64,000 nt of DNA from Bacillus sp. CECT 9360 (GCF_918741275.1 NZ_CAKKNA010000005.1:124001-188000); one strand, 5' to 3'; counted from the first letter of the stretch, positions 44,776-54,113 are shown. Notes: generated by a model not told the origin, from the sequence alone. Program-made: numbers and translations.

Positions 44776-44801
44776 ACCCCTCCTAACTGGAGGGGTGCCA
44801 T
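44776..44801 (-). terminator. terminator of the repeat-protein gene
   Basis: GCACCCCTCC-agtta-GGAGGGGTG on the minus strand followed by TTATTG. Confidence 0.8.
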
Positions 44802-44825
44802 CGTTCTATTCTTTTGGGCGTAGGG

Positions 44826-46190
44826 TTATTGCATATAACCCATGGAACCGCCCTGGTTCATCATGCTGCTTCCGTTTGCTCCAGCGGACATGCTTCCGCC
44901 GTTCATCATGCCTTGATTTTGAAGATCTCTCGCGATTTCCTGTCTCACCTGCTGTGCATTAGTTCCAGCAGCACCTGGTTGCATGATGTTCTGAGCGCCT
45001 CCAAAGCCTGATTGCATGCTAGATTGGCCTCCGCCAAATCCAGCTCCGGCAAATTGTTGGTACCCTCCCATGCTTCCACCATTCATCCCACTTTGGTTTT
45101 GCAGGTCTTGGGCGATTTCCTGTCTCACCTGTTGGGCATCAGTCCCTGCAGCCCCTGGTTGCATGATATTCTGAGCGCCTCCAAAGCCTGATTGCATGCT
45201 AGATTGACCTCCGCCAAATCCAGCTCCAGCAAATTGTTGGTACCCTCCCATGCTTCCGCTGTTCATCCCACTTTGGTTTTGCAGGTCTTGGGCGATTTCC
45301 TGTCTCACCTGTTGGGCATCAGTCCCTGCAGCCCCTGGTTGCATGATATTTTGCGCGCCTCCAAAGCCTGATTGCATACCAGATTGGCCTCCGCCAAATC
45401 CAGCTCCAGCAAATTGTTGGTATCCTCCCATGCTTCCACCGTTCATCCCACTTTGGTTTTGCAGGTCTTGGGCGATTTCCTGTCTCACCTGTTGGGCATC
45501 AGTCCCTGCAGCCCCTGGTTGCATGATATTTTGTGCGCCTCCAAAGCCTGATTGCATGCTAGATTTGCCCCCACCGAAGCCACCACCAGCAAATTGTTGG
45601 TATCCACCCATGCTTCCACCATTCATCCCACTTTGGTTTTGCAGGTCTTGGGCGATTTCCTGTCTCACTTGTTGGCCATCAGTGCCTGCGAATCCAGGTT
45701 GCATGATATTCTGAGCGCCACCAAAGCCTGATTGCATGCTAGATTGGCCTCCGCCAAATCCAGCTCCGGCAAATTGTTGGTACCCTCCCATGTTCCCACC
45801 ATTCATCCCACTTTGATTTTGCAGGTCTCGGGCGATTTCCTGTCTCACCTGTTGACCATCAGTGCCAGCGAATCCTGGCTGCATGATATTTTGTGCACCA
45901 GTAAAGCCTGATTGCATAGTGGATTGACCACCTGCAAAGCCAGCTTGTGGCGACTGTTGGTATCCACTCATGCCCCTGCTGTTCATCATACTTTGGTTGT
46001 TCAAATCAGTAGAGATTTCTTGTCTTACTTTCTGTGCATCTGTTCCGGCAAATCCAGGCTGCATGATATTCTGAGCACCTGCAAAGCCACCAGCTTGCAT
46101 TCCCAGTCCAGACATTTGTTGAGCACGTTGTTGTATCTGCTGAACTGACTGTTGCGCTTGTTGAGCTGCTTGATTAATTCTGTGTGGCAT
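44826..46190 (-). CDS. giant Gly/Gln/Met repeat protein, spore-type
   Basis: 454 aa. Residues 1-35 are Gln-rich and helical (PHRINQAAQQAQQSVQQI). Residues 36-395 are six 60-residue repeats of consensus FGGAQNIMQPGAAGTDAQQV, then RQEIAQDLQNQSGMNGGSMG, then GYQQFAGAGFGGGQSSMQSG; a seventh partial unit leads to a Met/Gly tail. The phrase GTDAQQVRQE is close to the repeats of gamma-type small acid-soluble spore proteins (SspE: TDAQQVRQQN), though Met- and Gly-richer and far longer. Adjacent to an alpha/beta SASP gene. GGAGGA leads the ATG. A spore storage or coat role is inferred. Confidence 0.8.
   Translation of the reverse strand: MPHRINQAAQQAQQSVQQIQQRAQQMSGLGMQAGGFAGAQNIMQPGFAGTDAQKVRQEISTDLNNQSMMNSRGMSGYQQSPQAGFAGGQSTMQSGFTGAQNIMQPGFAGTDGQQVRQEIARDLQNQSGMNGGNMGGYQQFAGAGFGGGQSSMQSGFGGAQNIMQPGFAGTDGQQVRQEIAQDLQNQSGMNGGSMGGYQQFAGGGFGGGKSSMQSGFGGAQNIMQPGAAGTDAQQVRQEIAQDLQNQSGMNGGSMGGYQQFAGAGFGGGQSGMQSGFGGAQNIMQPGAAGTDAQQVRQEIAQDLQNQSGMNSGSMGGYQQFAGAGFGGGQSSMQSGFGGAQNIMQPGAAGTDAQQVRQEIAQDLQNQSGMNGGSMGGYQQFAGAGFGGGQSSMQSGFGGAQNIMQPGAAGTNAQQVRQEIARDLQNQGMMNGGSMSAGANGSSMMNQGGSMGYMQ
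45006..46085. repeat. six tandem 180-bp coding repeats
   Basis: The DNA of the six repeats is highly similar unit to unit and exactly 180 bp long, so the copy number is probably unstable by recombination. The two left-most full units in the gene's C-terminal half are the most alike. Confidence 0.95.
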
Positions 46191-46570
46191 GTTGTCTCCT
46201 CCTTAGATTGATTAGTAACAACAACTATAGAATCTGTACTATTTTTTAATTTATACGTGATTTTTCATAATAAATTAATTTCGTTCTCCGTGTGTTAGCT
46301 TGTCATTTTTATTTATATATATTCACTTTTTCGTTAAAACAAATAATTAAAAACATAATGGTGGTTTTCTTTAAAAGAGGATTAATCTTCTTTTCAAACG
46401 CATTTTATAAAGCGAGCATTCATTATTATTTTTAAGGAGGAATTAAGTAAGTAGAAACTCCCTCTGTATTTTGCAATTATGAGTAAAAACCAATTTAAAA
46501 CACTTCCATTATTTGCACTGAATTTGATTGTGCAATTTAGACATCATAATCATCAAGGAGGTGAAAACAC
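46191..46570. other. divergent leader between two spore genes
   Basis: 380 AT-rich bases with the minus-strand promoter of the repeat-protein gene on the left and the SASP promoter on the right. A perfect AAGGAGG at about 46434 is not followed by a start codon at proper distance. No gene supported. Confidence 0.5.
46519..46548 (+). promoter_or_regulatory. candidate SigG promoter of the SASP gene
   Basis: TGAATT (46519-46524), 17-bp spacer, CATCATA (46542-46548), close to the forespore SigG pattern gHATR-N17/18-CATnnTA. Confidence 0.6.
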
Positions 46571-46807
46571 ATGTCAAGAAGTAACAGTGGTGGCGGCCGT
46601 AACCGTCTATTAGTACAAGGTGCAGAAATGGCTCTTGAACAGTTAAAATATGAAATCGCTTCTGAGTTTGGTGTACAACTAGGAGCAGAGCAAACTTCCC
46701 GTGCAAACGGATCAGTTGGTGGAGAAATCACAAAACGTCTTGTAGCAACAGCACAATCTCAATTGGCTGGACAAGTTGGTGCTCCAACTACTCCTTCAAG
46801 AGGCTAA
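46571..46807 (+). CDS. alpha/beta-type small acid-soluble spore protein
   Basis: 78-aa DNA-saturating spore core protein that protects DNA in the dormant spore and is broken down at germination. It has the two family blocks: [14 protein letters not shown], containing the GPR protease cleavage site (E-IASEFGV), and [23 protein letters not shown] lies eight bases before the ATG. Likely SigG-controlled. A long perfect hairpin follows the gene. Confidence 0.96.
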   Translation: MSRSNSGGGRNRLLVQGAEMALEQLKYEIASEFGVQLGAEQTSRANGSVGGEITKRLVATAQSQLAGQVGAPTTPSRG

Positions 46808-46824
46808 TAACAGAATATAGTGGA

Positions 46825-46857
46825 TTCGAGGCTACCTACTGAGTAGGTAGCCTCGCT
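46825..46857 (+). terminator. 14-bp hairpin after the SASP gene
   Basis: CGAGGCTACCTACT and its exact complement with almost no loop. No T run follows, so it may be mainly an mRNA-stabilising end; a second stem GCATGTAAA/TTTACATGC lies at 46866-46893. Confidence 0.65.
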
Positions 46858-46979
46858 GAGTGTATGCATGTAAAAAGAAATATCTTTACATGCAATTTAA
46901 TTTGTTCAATAGTTCATTACATATTTAGGTAAATAAATGGTAACAATATGAAGGTACCAATAAAAAAGGAGTGAAAAAT

Positions 46980-47234
46980 ATGCCCCAACGAATTTATGAT
47001 GTAGCACAGCAGGCACAGCAATCATTACAGCAAATCCTGCAAATTTCTCAACAGTTGCAACAGCAGGAGCAACAAAACGCTCAAGCAGCACAACAAATGC
47101 AAAACGGACCTCAAGCAGGAATGCAATTACAAGCTTTTGCTCAAAGAGAGCTAACTGCTGCTGAGCAGCTGCAACAAATTCAGCAGCTCGCTCAACAATG
47201 TGCACAGCAATTACAGCAACAACAGACACTCTAG
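46980..47234 (+). CDS. Gln-rich spore-type protein, 84 aa
   Basis: Very Gln/Ala-rich helical protein: MPQRIYDVAQQAQQSLQQIL, later LQAFAQRELTAAEQLQQIQQLAQQCAQQLQQQQ. Its first 26 residues align with the N-terminus of the giant repeat protein (MPHRINQAAQQAQQSVQQI). ATG 46980 lies eight bases after AAAAGGAG; an in-frame GTG at 46971 overlaps that site. A single Cys near the end. With its neighbours it forms a spore-associated group; the structure suggests a coiled-coil bundle. Confidence 0.82.
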   Translation: MPQRIYDVAQQAQQSLQQILQISQQLQQQEQQNAQAAQQMQNGPQAGMQLQAFAQRELTAAEQLQQIQQLAQQCAQQLQQQQTL

Positions 47235-47290
47235 CAATAAACTGGCATTAGCCATCTTGATACGCCCATTTTTTCACAAGAATTGATACA

Positions 47291-47325
47291 GCCCCCTTGT
47301 TATGCTACAAGGGGGCTTATCTTTT
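47291..47325 (+). terminator. terminator of the Gln-rich gene
   Basis: GCCCCCTTGT-tatgct-ACAAGGGGGC, 10-bp stem, then TTATCTTTT. Confidence 0.92.
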
Positions 47326-47503
47326 CATCCTTTATGAAATTAGTCTTCTCAATTCGCACTCGTTTTTATCAATTATCCTCATAAATAATACTTTCTTTCC
47401 GATAACTCTATGCAGATTCGATACCAGGTTCCGGTAAATATATTAACGGACATTTAGCGATTTAATACATAAATCAGCTTGAATTACAAGTATTTTTCCT
47501 TAT

Positions 47504-47518
47504 TTATAATTATTATAA
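47504..47518 (+). promoter_or_regulatory. PerR box of the catalase gene
   Basis: TTATAATTATTATAA, an exact match to the PerR consensus TTATAATnATTATAA, 80 bases before the catalase start. A -35/-10-like pair TTGATT (47526-47531)/TATCAT (47548-47553) lies just downstream. Confidence 0.9.
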
Positions 47519-47599
47519 AAAAGTATTGATTTTTCTTTAGTGAATGTTATCATATTGTTTATAGTCTTTCAAAAAAATCTATTAGGGGTGATTCTATTC

Positions 47600-49057
47600 A
47601 TGAGTACTAATAAGAAAAATCTTACTACCAGCTGGGGTGCTCCAGTCGGAGATAACCAAAACTCCCAGACAGCCGGCGATCGCGGCCCTACTTTAATCCA
47701 AGATGTTCACCTTCTTGAAAAATTGGCGCATTTTAATAGAGAACGTGTACCTGAGCGTGTCGTTCATGCGAAAGGCGCTGGTGCACATGGTTATTTTGAA
47801 GTAACAAATGACCTCTCAAAACATACAAAGGCGAACTTCCTATCAAGTGTTGGAAAGCGTACGCCAATGTTTATTCGTTTCTCCACAGTAGCAGGTGAAC
47901 TTGGTTCCGCTGATACAGTTCGTGACCCACGCGGATTCGCCGTGAAATTCTACACTGAAGAAGGAAACTATGACCTTGTTGGTAACAACACACCAGTATT
48001 CTTCATTCGCGATGCAATCAAATTCCCTGATTTCATCCATACACAAAAGAGAGATCCAAAAACACACTTGAAAAACCCAACAGCTGTATGGGATTTCTGG
48101 TCCCTGTCACCTGAATCACTTCATCAAGTAACCACCTTGATGTCTGACCGCGGTATTCCTGCTACATTCCGCCATATGCACGGATTCGGAAGCCATACAT
48201 TCAAATGGGTGAATGAACAAGGTGAAGGCGTATGGGTAAAATATCACTTTAAAACTGAACAAGGCATCAAAAACCTTGATGTGAATCTTGCTGCTAAACT
48301 TGCAGGCGAAAATCCTGATTACCATACTGAAGAATTATTTAATGCCATTGAAAATGGTGATTTCCCGGCATGGAAGCTATGTGTCCAAATCATGCCATTA
48401 GAAGATGCTAATTCGTACCGTTTCGATCCGTTCGATGTTACAAAAGTTTGGTCACAAAAGGACTATCCGTTAATCGAATTAGGCCGTATGGTATTAGACA
48501 GAAATCCGGAGAATTACTTTGCTGAAGTAGAACAAGCAACATTCTCTCCTGGCGCATTCGTACCAGGTATCGAAGCTTCACCGGATAAAATGCTTCAAGG
48601 ACGCTTATTCGCATATTCAGATGCTCATCGCTACCGGGTTGGGGCAAACCATAATACTTTGCCTGTTAACCGTCCAAAAGCAGAAGTGAATAATTATCAG
48701 CGTGACGGCCAAATGCGTGTCGATAACAACGGCGGCGGTTCTGTATATTACGAGCCAAACAGTTTTAGCGGACCAACAGAATCTCCAGAAAACAAACCAG
48801 CTCCACTTCCGATCACTGGCGTTGCCGACAGCGTGGCTTATGACCAGCATGACCACTACACTCAAGCCGGCGACCTATACCGTCTGTTGAGTGAAGAAGA
48901 ACGTACACGTCTTGTTGAAAATATCGTAGGTGCTATGAAGCCTGTTGAAATCGAAGAAATCAAACTTCGTCAAGTTCAACACTTCTTCAAAGCTGACCGA
49001 GAATACGGCACACGCGTTGCCGAAGGACTTGGCTTAGCGGTACCACAAGAAGTTTAA
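47600..49057 (+). CDS. katA: haem catalase, KatA type
   Basis: 485-aa clade-3 monofunctional catalase, decomposing hydrogen peroxide. Starts [18 protein letters not shown]; active-site His in [16 protein letters not shown], Asn in [20 protein letters not shown], proximal Tyr in [22 protein letters not shown]. Same length class as B. subtilis KatA. ATG 47600 follows AGGGGTGATTC; the open frame upstream is non-coding. PerR control is indicated by the perfect box in the leader, so it should be induced by peroxide. Confidence 0.96.
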   Translation: MSTNKKNLTTSWGAPVGDNQNSQTAGDRGPTLIQDVHLLEKLAHFNRERVPERVVHAKGAGAHGYFEVTNDLSKHTKANFLSSVGKRTPMFIRFSTVAGELGSADTVRDPRGFAVKFYTEEGNYDLVGNNTPVFFIRDAIKFPDFIHTQKRDPKTHLKNPTAVWDFWSLSPESLHQVTTLMSDRGIPATFRHMHGFGSHTFKWVNEQGEGVWVKYHFKTEQGIKNLDVNLAAKLAGENPDYHTEELFNAIENGDFPAWKLCVQIMPLEDANSYRFDPFDVTKVWSQKDYPLIELGRMVLDRNPENYFAEVEQATFSPGAFVPGIEASPDKMLQGRLFAYSDAHRYRVGANHNTLPVNRPKAEVNNYQRDGQMRVDNNGGGSVYYEPNSFSGPTESPENKPAPLPITGVADSVAYDQHDHYTQAGDLYRLLSEEERTRLVENIVGAMKPVEIEEIKLRQVQHFFKADREYGTRVAEGLGLAVPQEV

Positions 49058-49087
49058 TCAATCAAATTCTCAATTTTATTCTCATTT

Positions 49088-49132
49088 TCTCAAAAACAGG
49101 TATCCGTTTTTATACGGATACCTGTTTTTATG
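49088..49132. terminator. bidirectional terminator, katA / sigma factor
   Basis: AAAAACAGGTATCCGT and ACGGATACCTGTTTTT, 16-bp stem, between convergent genes. Confidence 0.95.
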
Positions 49133-49137
49133 TAAAA

Positions 49138-49788
49138 TTATAGGGTGACCTCTCTCATATCTATATATCTTTCCATTTTTCTTTTCACCCTCTGGAGGGC
49201 ATTATCGATCGATTTTACATGCTTGTTTAGTTCTTCGGATATTTCCAGATAAGATTGCCCGTCCATATACAATGAGAGTACTCTTCTTTCTAAATCACTC
49301 AACATTTCAGCCATTTTTTCTTCCATATTATCGGAATTTTCCTGATTTATAATTAATATAGCCGGATCCATCACGATTGACCCGGGTATCACATCCAATA
49401 GCGTATGACCGGAGTCTTCTTCATAAATAGGCTTGTCCAGAGAAATATACGAATTGAGAGGAGTATGTTTTTGACGGGTAGCTGTCTTGATCGCGGTTAT
49501 AATTTGTCTGGTGATACAAAGTTCAGCAAAAGCTTTAAAAGAGGTCAATTTGTCTTCCCTAAAATCCCGAATCGCTTTATACAAGCCAATCATACCCTCT
49601 TGAATGATGTCTTCCTTATCTCCACCGATTAAAAAATACTTACTCGCTTTGACCCGTACAACATTACGGTATTTTTTGATTAGAAAATCCAATGACTCGC
49701 TATCACCTTTGTGAACCAATTCTACCAACATTTCATCCTTCAATGTTGGATACTTCTCTACCATCTCTGCTACGAAGTTTACACTCAC
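49138..49788 (-). CDS. SigH-like RNA polymerase sigma factor
   Basis: 216 aa, clearly related to the B. subtilis stationary-phase factor SigH across its length: region 2 LIKKYRNVVRVKASKYFLIGGDKEDIIQEGMIGLYKAIRDF, the -35-contacting region 4 LSDLERRVLSLYMDGQSYLEISEELNKHVKSIDNALQRVKRK. The SigH hallmark FAELCITRQIITAIKTATRQKHTPLNSY is present. GTG 49788 with GGGGGG. It is not in the usual sigH neighbourhood (next to rpmG/secE/nusG), so it is probably a second, divergent copy of the SigH family. Confidence 0.92.
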   Translation of the reverse strand: MSVNFVAEMVEKYPTLKDEMLVELVHKGDSESLDFLIKKYRNVVRVKASKYFLIGGDKEDIIQEGMIGLYKAIRDFREDKLTSFKAFAELCITRQIITAIKTATRQKHTPLNSYISLDKPIYEEDSGHTLLDVIPGSIVMDPAILIINQENSDNMEEKMAEMLSDLERRVLSLYMDGQSYLEISEELNKHVKSIDNALQRVKRKMERYIDMREVTL

Positions 49789-50176
49789 CCATATCCCCCC
49801 GCCGATTCTGAGTTTAGATGTTTTTTTGAATAAATTTCACCTCTTAATAGTACCGTAGATAAGCCTTTAAAGATATGAGCAAATATCGACTTTTATTTAA
49901 GACCCGTACCAACAAAACCGCTTATTTAGCGGGTTTTGTGTCGAAAATATATTGCAATATGCCGAGGTTTGTCGATTTTGATCTTAATTTTTGATATCGG
50001 TTTTATAAGATAATGCCCCAGTTCTGGAGAAAATGATTTAATTCAGTTCTTTTCATACCATTTCATCCTCTATTCCTACAACTGCTCAAACCATATCGTT
50101 TGTAAATACAAAATCCCGTATGTATAATATCTATTAATTTCAGAATATTTAAATAATGCAAAGAGGGAGATTAAAA
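49789..50176. other. divergent intergenic region, sigma factor / lipase
   Basis: Divergent leaders. A hairpin CAAAACCGC...GCGGGTTTTG at 49914-49940 lies between them. Nothing else I can support. Confidence 0.5.
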
Positions 50177-51421
50177 ATGAAAACGGTGTTAAATTTTTTT
50201 GTAAGCGTTTTAATAACTGTGATTCTTTTAATGCCTCAAGCGGCTCAAGTTAAAGCAGCGCCGGCTTCTTCTGGTAACGATTATCCCATCGTGTTGGTCC
50301 ATGGTTTAACCGGTTGGGGCAGGGATGAGATGGCCGGGTTTAAATATTGGGGAGGTTTCAATGATATTGAAGCCAATTTGAACAGCAAGGGGCACAAAAC
50401 GTATACAGCCGCTGTCGGGCCGGTATCCAGCAACTGGGACCGGGCTGTTGAATTATACTACTACATTAAAGGCGGCGCTGTTGACTACGGGGCAGCCCAT
50501 GCAAAGGAACACGGGCATGACCGGTTTGGCAGGACGTATCCGGGCATCTACAGTCAATGGGACAGTACGAACAAAATTCATTTAGTCGGCCATAGTATGG
50601 GTGGACAGACTTCGAGAACCCTTGTTGAGCTGCTGAAGAATGGAAATCACAAAGAAAAGCAATATTTCAGCCAGCACCCTGAAGAGGGACTTTCCCCTTT
50701 ATTCAAGGGCGGGAAAAGCTGGGCACACAGTGTGACGAGCATTGCTACTCCGCATAATGGTTCCACATTTGCTGATGAGGGAAATCTGCTGCCATTGGTT
50801 AAGCAGATGGTCTTGAATGCAGGTGCCTTGTCAGGTGCAAACAGTGAAACAATGGCTTATGATTTCAAGCTGGATCAGTGGGGATTAAAACGGAAACGCG
50901 ATGAAAACTTCGTACAATATGCAGACCGGGTATATAAAAGTTCGATATGGACCAGTGAAGACATCAGCTTGAATGATTTAACAACCTTTGGTGCGGCAAA
51001 AGTCAATGAGTGGGTGAAAGCCCAGCCGAACGTATACTATTTCTCTTATACCGGCAATGCAACCTTCAAAGGTCCCTTAACCGGGTATTCCTATCCGATA
51101 GCTACCATGAATCCATTGTTTATTGGTTCAAGCGGTTATATGGGATCGTATACAAGGAGCAGCCCAGAGCCTGTGATTGACAAGTCATGGTGGCCAAACG
51201 ATGGATTGGTCAATGTCGTTTCATCCAAGTACCCTTTCGGTCAGGCAGAGAAACCGTATGATGGAAATGTGAAACAAGGCGAATGGAATCACTTCCCTAT
51301 TCAGTTTGGCTGGGACCATATGGACTATAACGGAATGAATGCGGGAGATGCCATTGGATTAACTGACATTTATCGCTTTTATAACGGAGTTGCAGAAAAT
51401 CTGCATCAGCTGCCAAGATAA
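50177..51421 (+). CDS. secreted lipase, family I.5 (thermoalkalophilic type)
   Basis: 414-aa extracellular triacylglycerol lipase. Signal peptide 1-30 ending VKAAPA; oxyanion VLVHGLTGWGRDEM; nucleophile GHSMGGQTSRTLVELL (Ser about 145), where Geobacillus relatives have AHSQGG; the Zn-binding loop DRFGRTYPGIYSQWDSTN; acid Asp in the GDWWPNDGLV-like KSWWPNDGLVNV region; catalytic His in GWDHMDYNG. ATG 50177 follows AGAGGGAG. Monocistronic, no dedicated chaperone, as usual for this family. Confidence 0.94.
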   Translation: MKTVLNFFVSVLITVILLMPQAAQVKAAPASSGNDYPIVLVHGLTGWGRDEMAGFKYWGGFNDIEANLNSKGHKTYTAAVGPVSSNWDRAVELYYYIKGGAVDYGAAHAKEHGHDRFGRTYPGIYSQWDSTNKIHLVGHSMGGQTSRTLVELLKNGNHKEKQYFSQHPEEGLSPLFKGGKSWAHSVTSIATPHNGSTFADEGNLLPLVKQMVLNAGALSGANSETMAYDFKLDQWGLKRKRDENFVQYADRVYKSSIWTSEDISLNDLTTFGAAKVNEWVKAQPNVYYFSYTGNATFKGPLTGYSYPIATMNPLFIGSSGYMGSYTRSSPEPVIDKSWWPNDGLVNVVSSKYPFGQAEKPYDGNVKQGEWNHFPIQFGWDHMDYNGMNAGDAIGLTDIYRFYNGVAENLHQLPR

Positions 51422-51522
51422 TCAATTTCGCATTTTTTGCTGTCTCTGGGCATTTGCCGTGTCACATGGCATGCGCCTACATAGTTTATAAGGAGTTCAA
51501 ATAGAAAAAGGAGAGTAACCCT

Positions 51523-51867
51523 ATGAATCCTAATGATTTTCAATTTGTACCACCACAACAGTTTGATAATCAGTATTTGCCACAAGCGCCGGTTGATCCT
51601 TACAGACAACAGGTGCAGCCTCAGTCACTTGAGAGAAGAGTAAGCGCGCTGGAAAGGCAGAATCAGCAGCAAGTTAGAGAACTGACCCGGTTAAACCAGG
51701 AAATTGCCCGTATAACCAGAGAAATCAACCGCATTAACCAGGAGATCGGCCGCCTGAATCAGAACGATGAGCGCCATACACGCCGGCTGAACAGATTAAA
51801 TCAAAGACTGCGTGTGGTAGAAGGCCGGTTGAACATTCCGTTTACTCAGGCTGAAGGTGAATTTTAA
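51523..51867 (+). CDS. coiled-coil protein, 114 aa
   Basis: A disordered Gln/Pro-rich N-terminus ([20 protein letters not shown]) then about 75 residues of heptad-like coiled coil with regularly repeated Arg-Leu-Asn-Gln units ([40 protein letters not shown]). AAAGGAGAG leads the ATG. Coat-associated or cell-surface coiled coils in bacilli look like this, but I do not recognise the family. Bounded by terminators; monocistronic. Confidence 0.78.
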   Translation: MNPNDFQFVPPQQFDNQYLPQAPVDPYRQQVQPQSLERRVSALERQNQQQVRELTRLNQEIARITREINRINQEIGRLNQNDERHTRRLNRLNQRLRVVEGRLNIPFTQAEGEF

Positions 51868-51869
51868 CG

Positions 51870-51916
51870 ATTGCATAAGAAGAAGCAGGAATCCTCATTG
51901 GATCCTGCTTCTTTTC
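51870..51916. terminator. bidirectional terminator
   Basis: AAGAAGCAGGA and TCCTGCTTCTT, 11-bp stem, between the coiled-coil gene and the uroporphyrinogen-synthase-like gene. Confidence 0.92.
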
Positions 51917-52729
51917 TTACTCGCTTCCTTGATAATACTGGGCTAAAGTTACGATTGCACTACCCATCCGTTCATTTTCGGGAAAAATCACCCGCTCTAT
52001 CCCCTCTTCCCGCAAAGCTTGAGCGGTCACCTTACCTACCGCAACCGCGACGACATCGTTAGAAAAGGCCTTTAAAATAGCTTGCTCAACCCCTTTTTCC
52101 CGGGCGTGTTTCATTAAAAAGCGGGCCTGAGGTGTACTCGTGAAGTTGACTGCATCAATGTCCCCGTTCAATAATTCATTAATCAGTTGTTCCATTATTT
52201 CAGGTTGAGGCGGAACATGTTGATAGGGAAGAATCTCTTTATATTCACAGCCCTGCTCATTCAGCCATTCGATGAGCTTTGGGGCAGGATCACCGTGTAA
52301 TTGCAGCGCGACCCGGCAGCCCTTCAAGTCATGAGCGGCAAGTTCCCGCATCAGACCCGCCGTGCTTCCATCGTCATCGCGGACAATCGGTGTGATATCG
52401 AGCTTTTTCAAAACATTAACCGTTTTATAGCCTCTCGCCGCTATCTTTGCAGTCGCCAAGGCATCAATAAATTCCCGTTCCTTCCCCATTTTTTTCGCAA
52501 TGCTACGGAGTGTATCCGTACCCACCCCGGTCGTAAAAATCATCCAATCATAGTTACCTATTAATAAGGAGTTTATATCCGTTTCGACATTGGAATCATC
52601 GAGAAACACGGTTCCTTGGGCGGGGCGTATAAGTGCTGTTCCACCCATATTTTCGACAAGCTTTTTTAATTCTTCATTTTTCCGCTGGCTTACTAAAGCG
52701 ATTCGCTTTCCTTCTAACTTCTTCTTCAA
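51917..52729 (-). CDS. uroporphyrinogen-III synthase-like protein
   Basis: 270-aa protein with the two-domain HemD fold: KKLEGKRIALVSQRKNEELKKLVENMGG opens domain one, IFTTGVGTDTLRSIAKKMG and AVNFTSTPQARFLMKHAREKG are the paired conserved segments, and VAVAVGKVTAQALREEGI closes it. HemD cyclises hydroxymethylbilane in haem and sirohaem synthesis. It is outside any hem cluster here, and HemD-like proteins with other or unknown tasks exist, so its main role is uncertain. AGATACTTTG leads the ATG. Confidence 0.85.
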   Translation of the reverse strand: MKKKLEGKRIALVSQRKNEELKKLVENMGGTALIRPAQGTVFLDDSNVETDINSLLIGNYDWMIFTTGVGTDTLRSIAKKMGKEREFIDALATAKIAARGYKTVNVLKKLDITPIVRDDDGSTAGLMRELAAHDLKGCRVALQLHGDPAPKLIEWLNEQGCEYKEILPYQHVPPQPEIMEQLINELLNGDIDAVNFTSTPQARFLMKHAREKGVEQAILKAFSNDVVAVAVGKVTAQALREEGIERVIFPENERMGSAIVTLAQYYQGSE

Positions 52730-52947
52730 AGTATCTCCCCCTTTCGAAATGCTGTTATACCTATTGTACCTTCTATTAAAGGGGAATACAGTGAAACTTT
52801 GCTTATATTTATTTGTATTATGTCTTGGATTTTATTTGTAAAAGTTTCGTTAATCTATACTCTGCAATAGAGGACTTTCATATTTTTTTTAGAAGTCATA
52901 ATAGAGTAAAAACCAAGTTTAATATGAAAAAGCAGGAGGGACACAGC

Positions 52948-53898
52948 ATGTTGCTAAAAGTGCCATTTCGGAAGCCTTTCTTTATGAAAATGTGGAATAT
53001 TCACCCTAAGACTTGGAAATTGTTAATTGACATGGGGATTTTACTTAAATATAAAACATTAAATCTCACAAAAATTCCGAACAAAATTGTGTTACCTTCT
53101 TCCAACATTCTATATGTTAATCCAGACGAAAACCGTGGCAGAGCGCTGTTGATCAGCAATGGCATTACCCAAAAACGGCTAACACATTTTTGGCAAAATG
53201 CTGTAGAATTGTATAATCCCGATCTGATCATTGACGTAGGTGTGAACTACGGAGAGTGCATTTTTTCTGCAACCTATTCTCCACACGCAAAGCTATATGG
53301 GATCGAGGCAAATCGGCATTTGCTTAAATACATAAAGCAATCGAGAGATGTTCATCCTAATCGTTCGCAAATAAAGATTATAAATGCCTTTGCATCAGAT
53401 AAAGATGATGAACAGACGCCGTTTTTTATAGATAAACATTGGTCAGGAACATCTTCCGCTTCCTACATACCTTCTCACAATATGATTGAAAAAGCAGAAG
53501 TGAAATCTCTGACCATTGATTCACTGTTAAAGGAAAAGCAGACCGCTGACTCCATCCTTTTTAAAATCGATGTTGAAGGGCATGAGGCTTTCGTTTTAAA
53601 CGGGATGACGGACTTATTTGAAAATAGTGCTTCTGCGCTGGGCTTGATTGAATTTAACAGCGAATATATTGAAAAGTCAGGTATGCAAATAGATGAATTT
53701 TGGGCATTTTTAAAAACCTATTTCTTCGTCTATGTCTATAAAGAGAATAATACTGTAATAAAAATAGACAATCTCAATCATGATAACCTACAAAACATTT
53801 TTGGTTCAGCCTACATTCACACTGATCTTATATTAGTCACAGACGAAAAGATCATGGATTTGCTTGATTTCACAATAGAAAAAGCTCCTGTTCGCTAA
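52948..53898 (+). CDS. FkbM-family methyltransferase
   Basis: 316-aa SAM-dependent methyltransferase. Motif I is LIIDVGVNYGECIFSATY, motif II around YGIEANRHLLKYI, and the characteristic FkbM block SILFKIDVEGHEAFVLNGM (KIDVEGxE) at about 210-225. Family members O-methylate sugars or natural products. GGAGGG lies seven bases before ATG 52948; a longer open frame has no site. It is a lone gene, and the dispersed TTTTACGG repeat lies just beyond its terminator. Substrate unknown. Confidence 0.9.
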   Translation: MLLKVPFRKPFFMKMWNIHPKTWKLLIDMGILLKYKTLNLTKIPNKIVLPSSNILYVNPDENRGRALLISNGITQKRLTHFWQNAVELYNPDLIIDVGVNYGECIFSATYSPHAKLYGIEANRHLLKYIKQSRDVHPNRSQIKIINAFASDKDDEQTPFFIDKHWSGTSSASYIPSHNMIEKAEVKSLTIDSLLKEKQTADSILFKIDVEGHEAFVLNGMTDLFENSASALGLIEFNSEYIEKSGMQIDEFWAFLKTYFFVYVYKENNTVIKIDNLNHDNLQNIFGSAYIHTDLILVTDEKIMDLLDFTIEKAPVR

Positions 53899-53903
53899 AT
53901 AGG

Positions 53904-53941
53904 CAAACCCCGATTTTATCCAATCGGGGTCTTTTTTATGG
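53904..53941 (+). terminator. terminator of the methyltransferase gene
   Basis: ACCCCGATT-ttatcc-AATCGGGGT then CTTTTTTATG. Confidence 0.93.
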
Positions 53942-53956
53942 TGTATTGTCTTTTAT

Positions 53957-54113
53957 AGTTAAAGCCTGTCATCTTTAGGTTTTACGGAATTCTGCTATAG
54001 TTTTACGGGAAAAGATCTGACTTTTACGGGATTATCTATAAGTTTTACGGGAAAAGCATCTACTTTACGGAATTATTTTTTCATCAAAAATATTTAGGTA
54101 AAAGGCAGGAATT
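53957..54113 (+). repeat. dispersed TTTTACGG repeat, copy 1
   Basis: About 155 bases made of degenerate 20-21-bp units alternating gttttacgggaaaagcatcta and cttttacgggattatctata. It starts agcctgtc...ttaggttttacgg and ends catcaaaaatattt, ggtaaaaggcaggaatt. The same block occurs at 61644-61822. Non-coding. Confidence 0.93.

Noticed and set aside
45250-45714. Pro/Cys-rich open frame on the plus strand
   Set aside because: It is the antisense shadow of the 180-bp repeats and has no ribosome-binding site.
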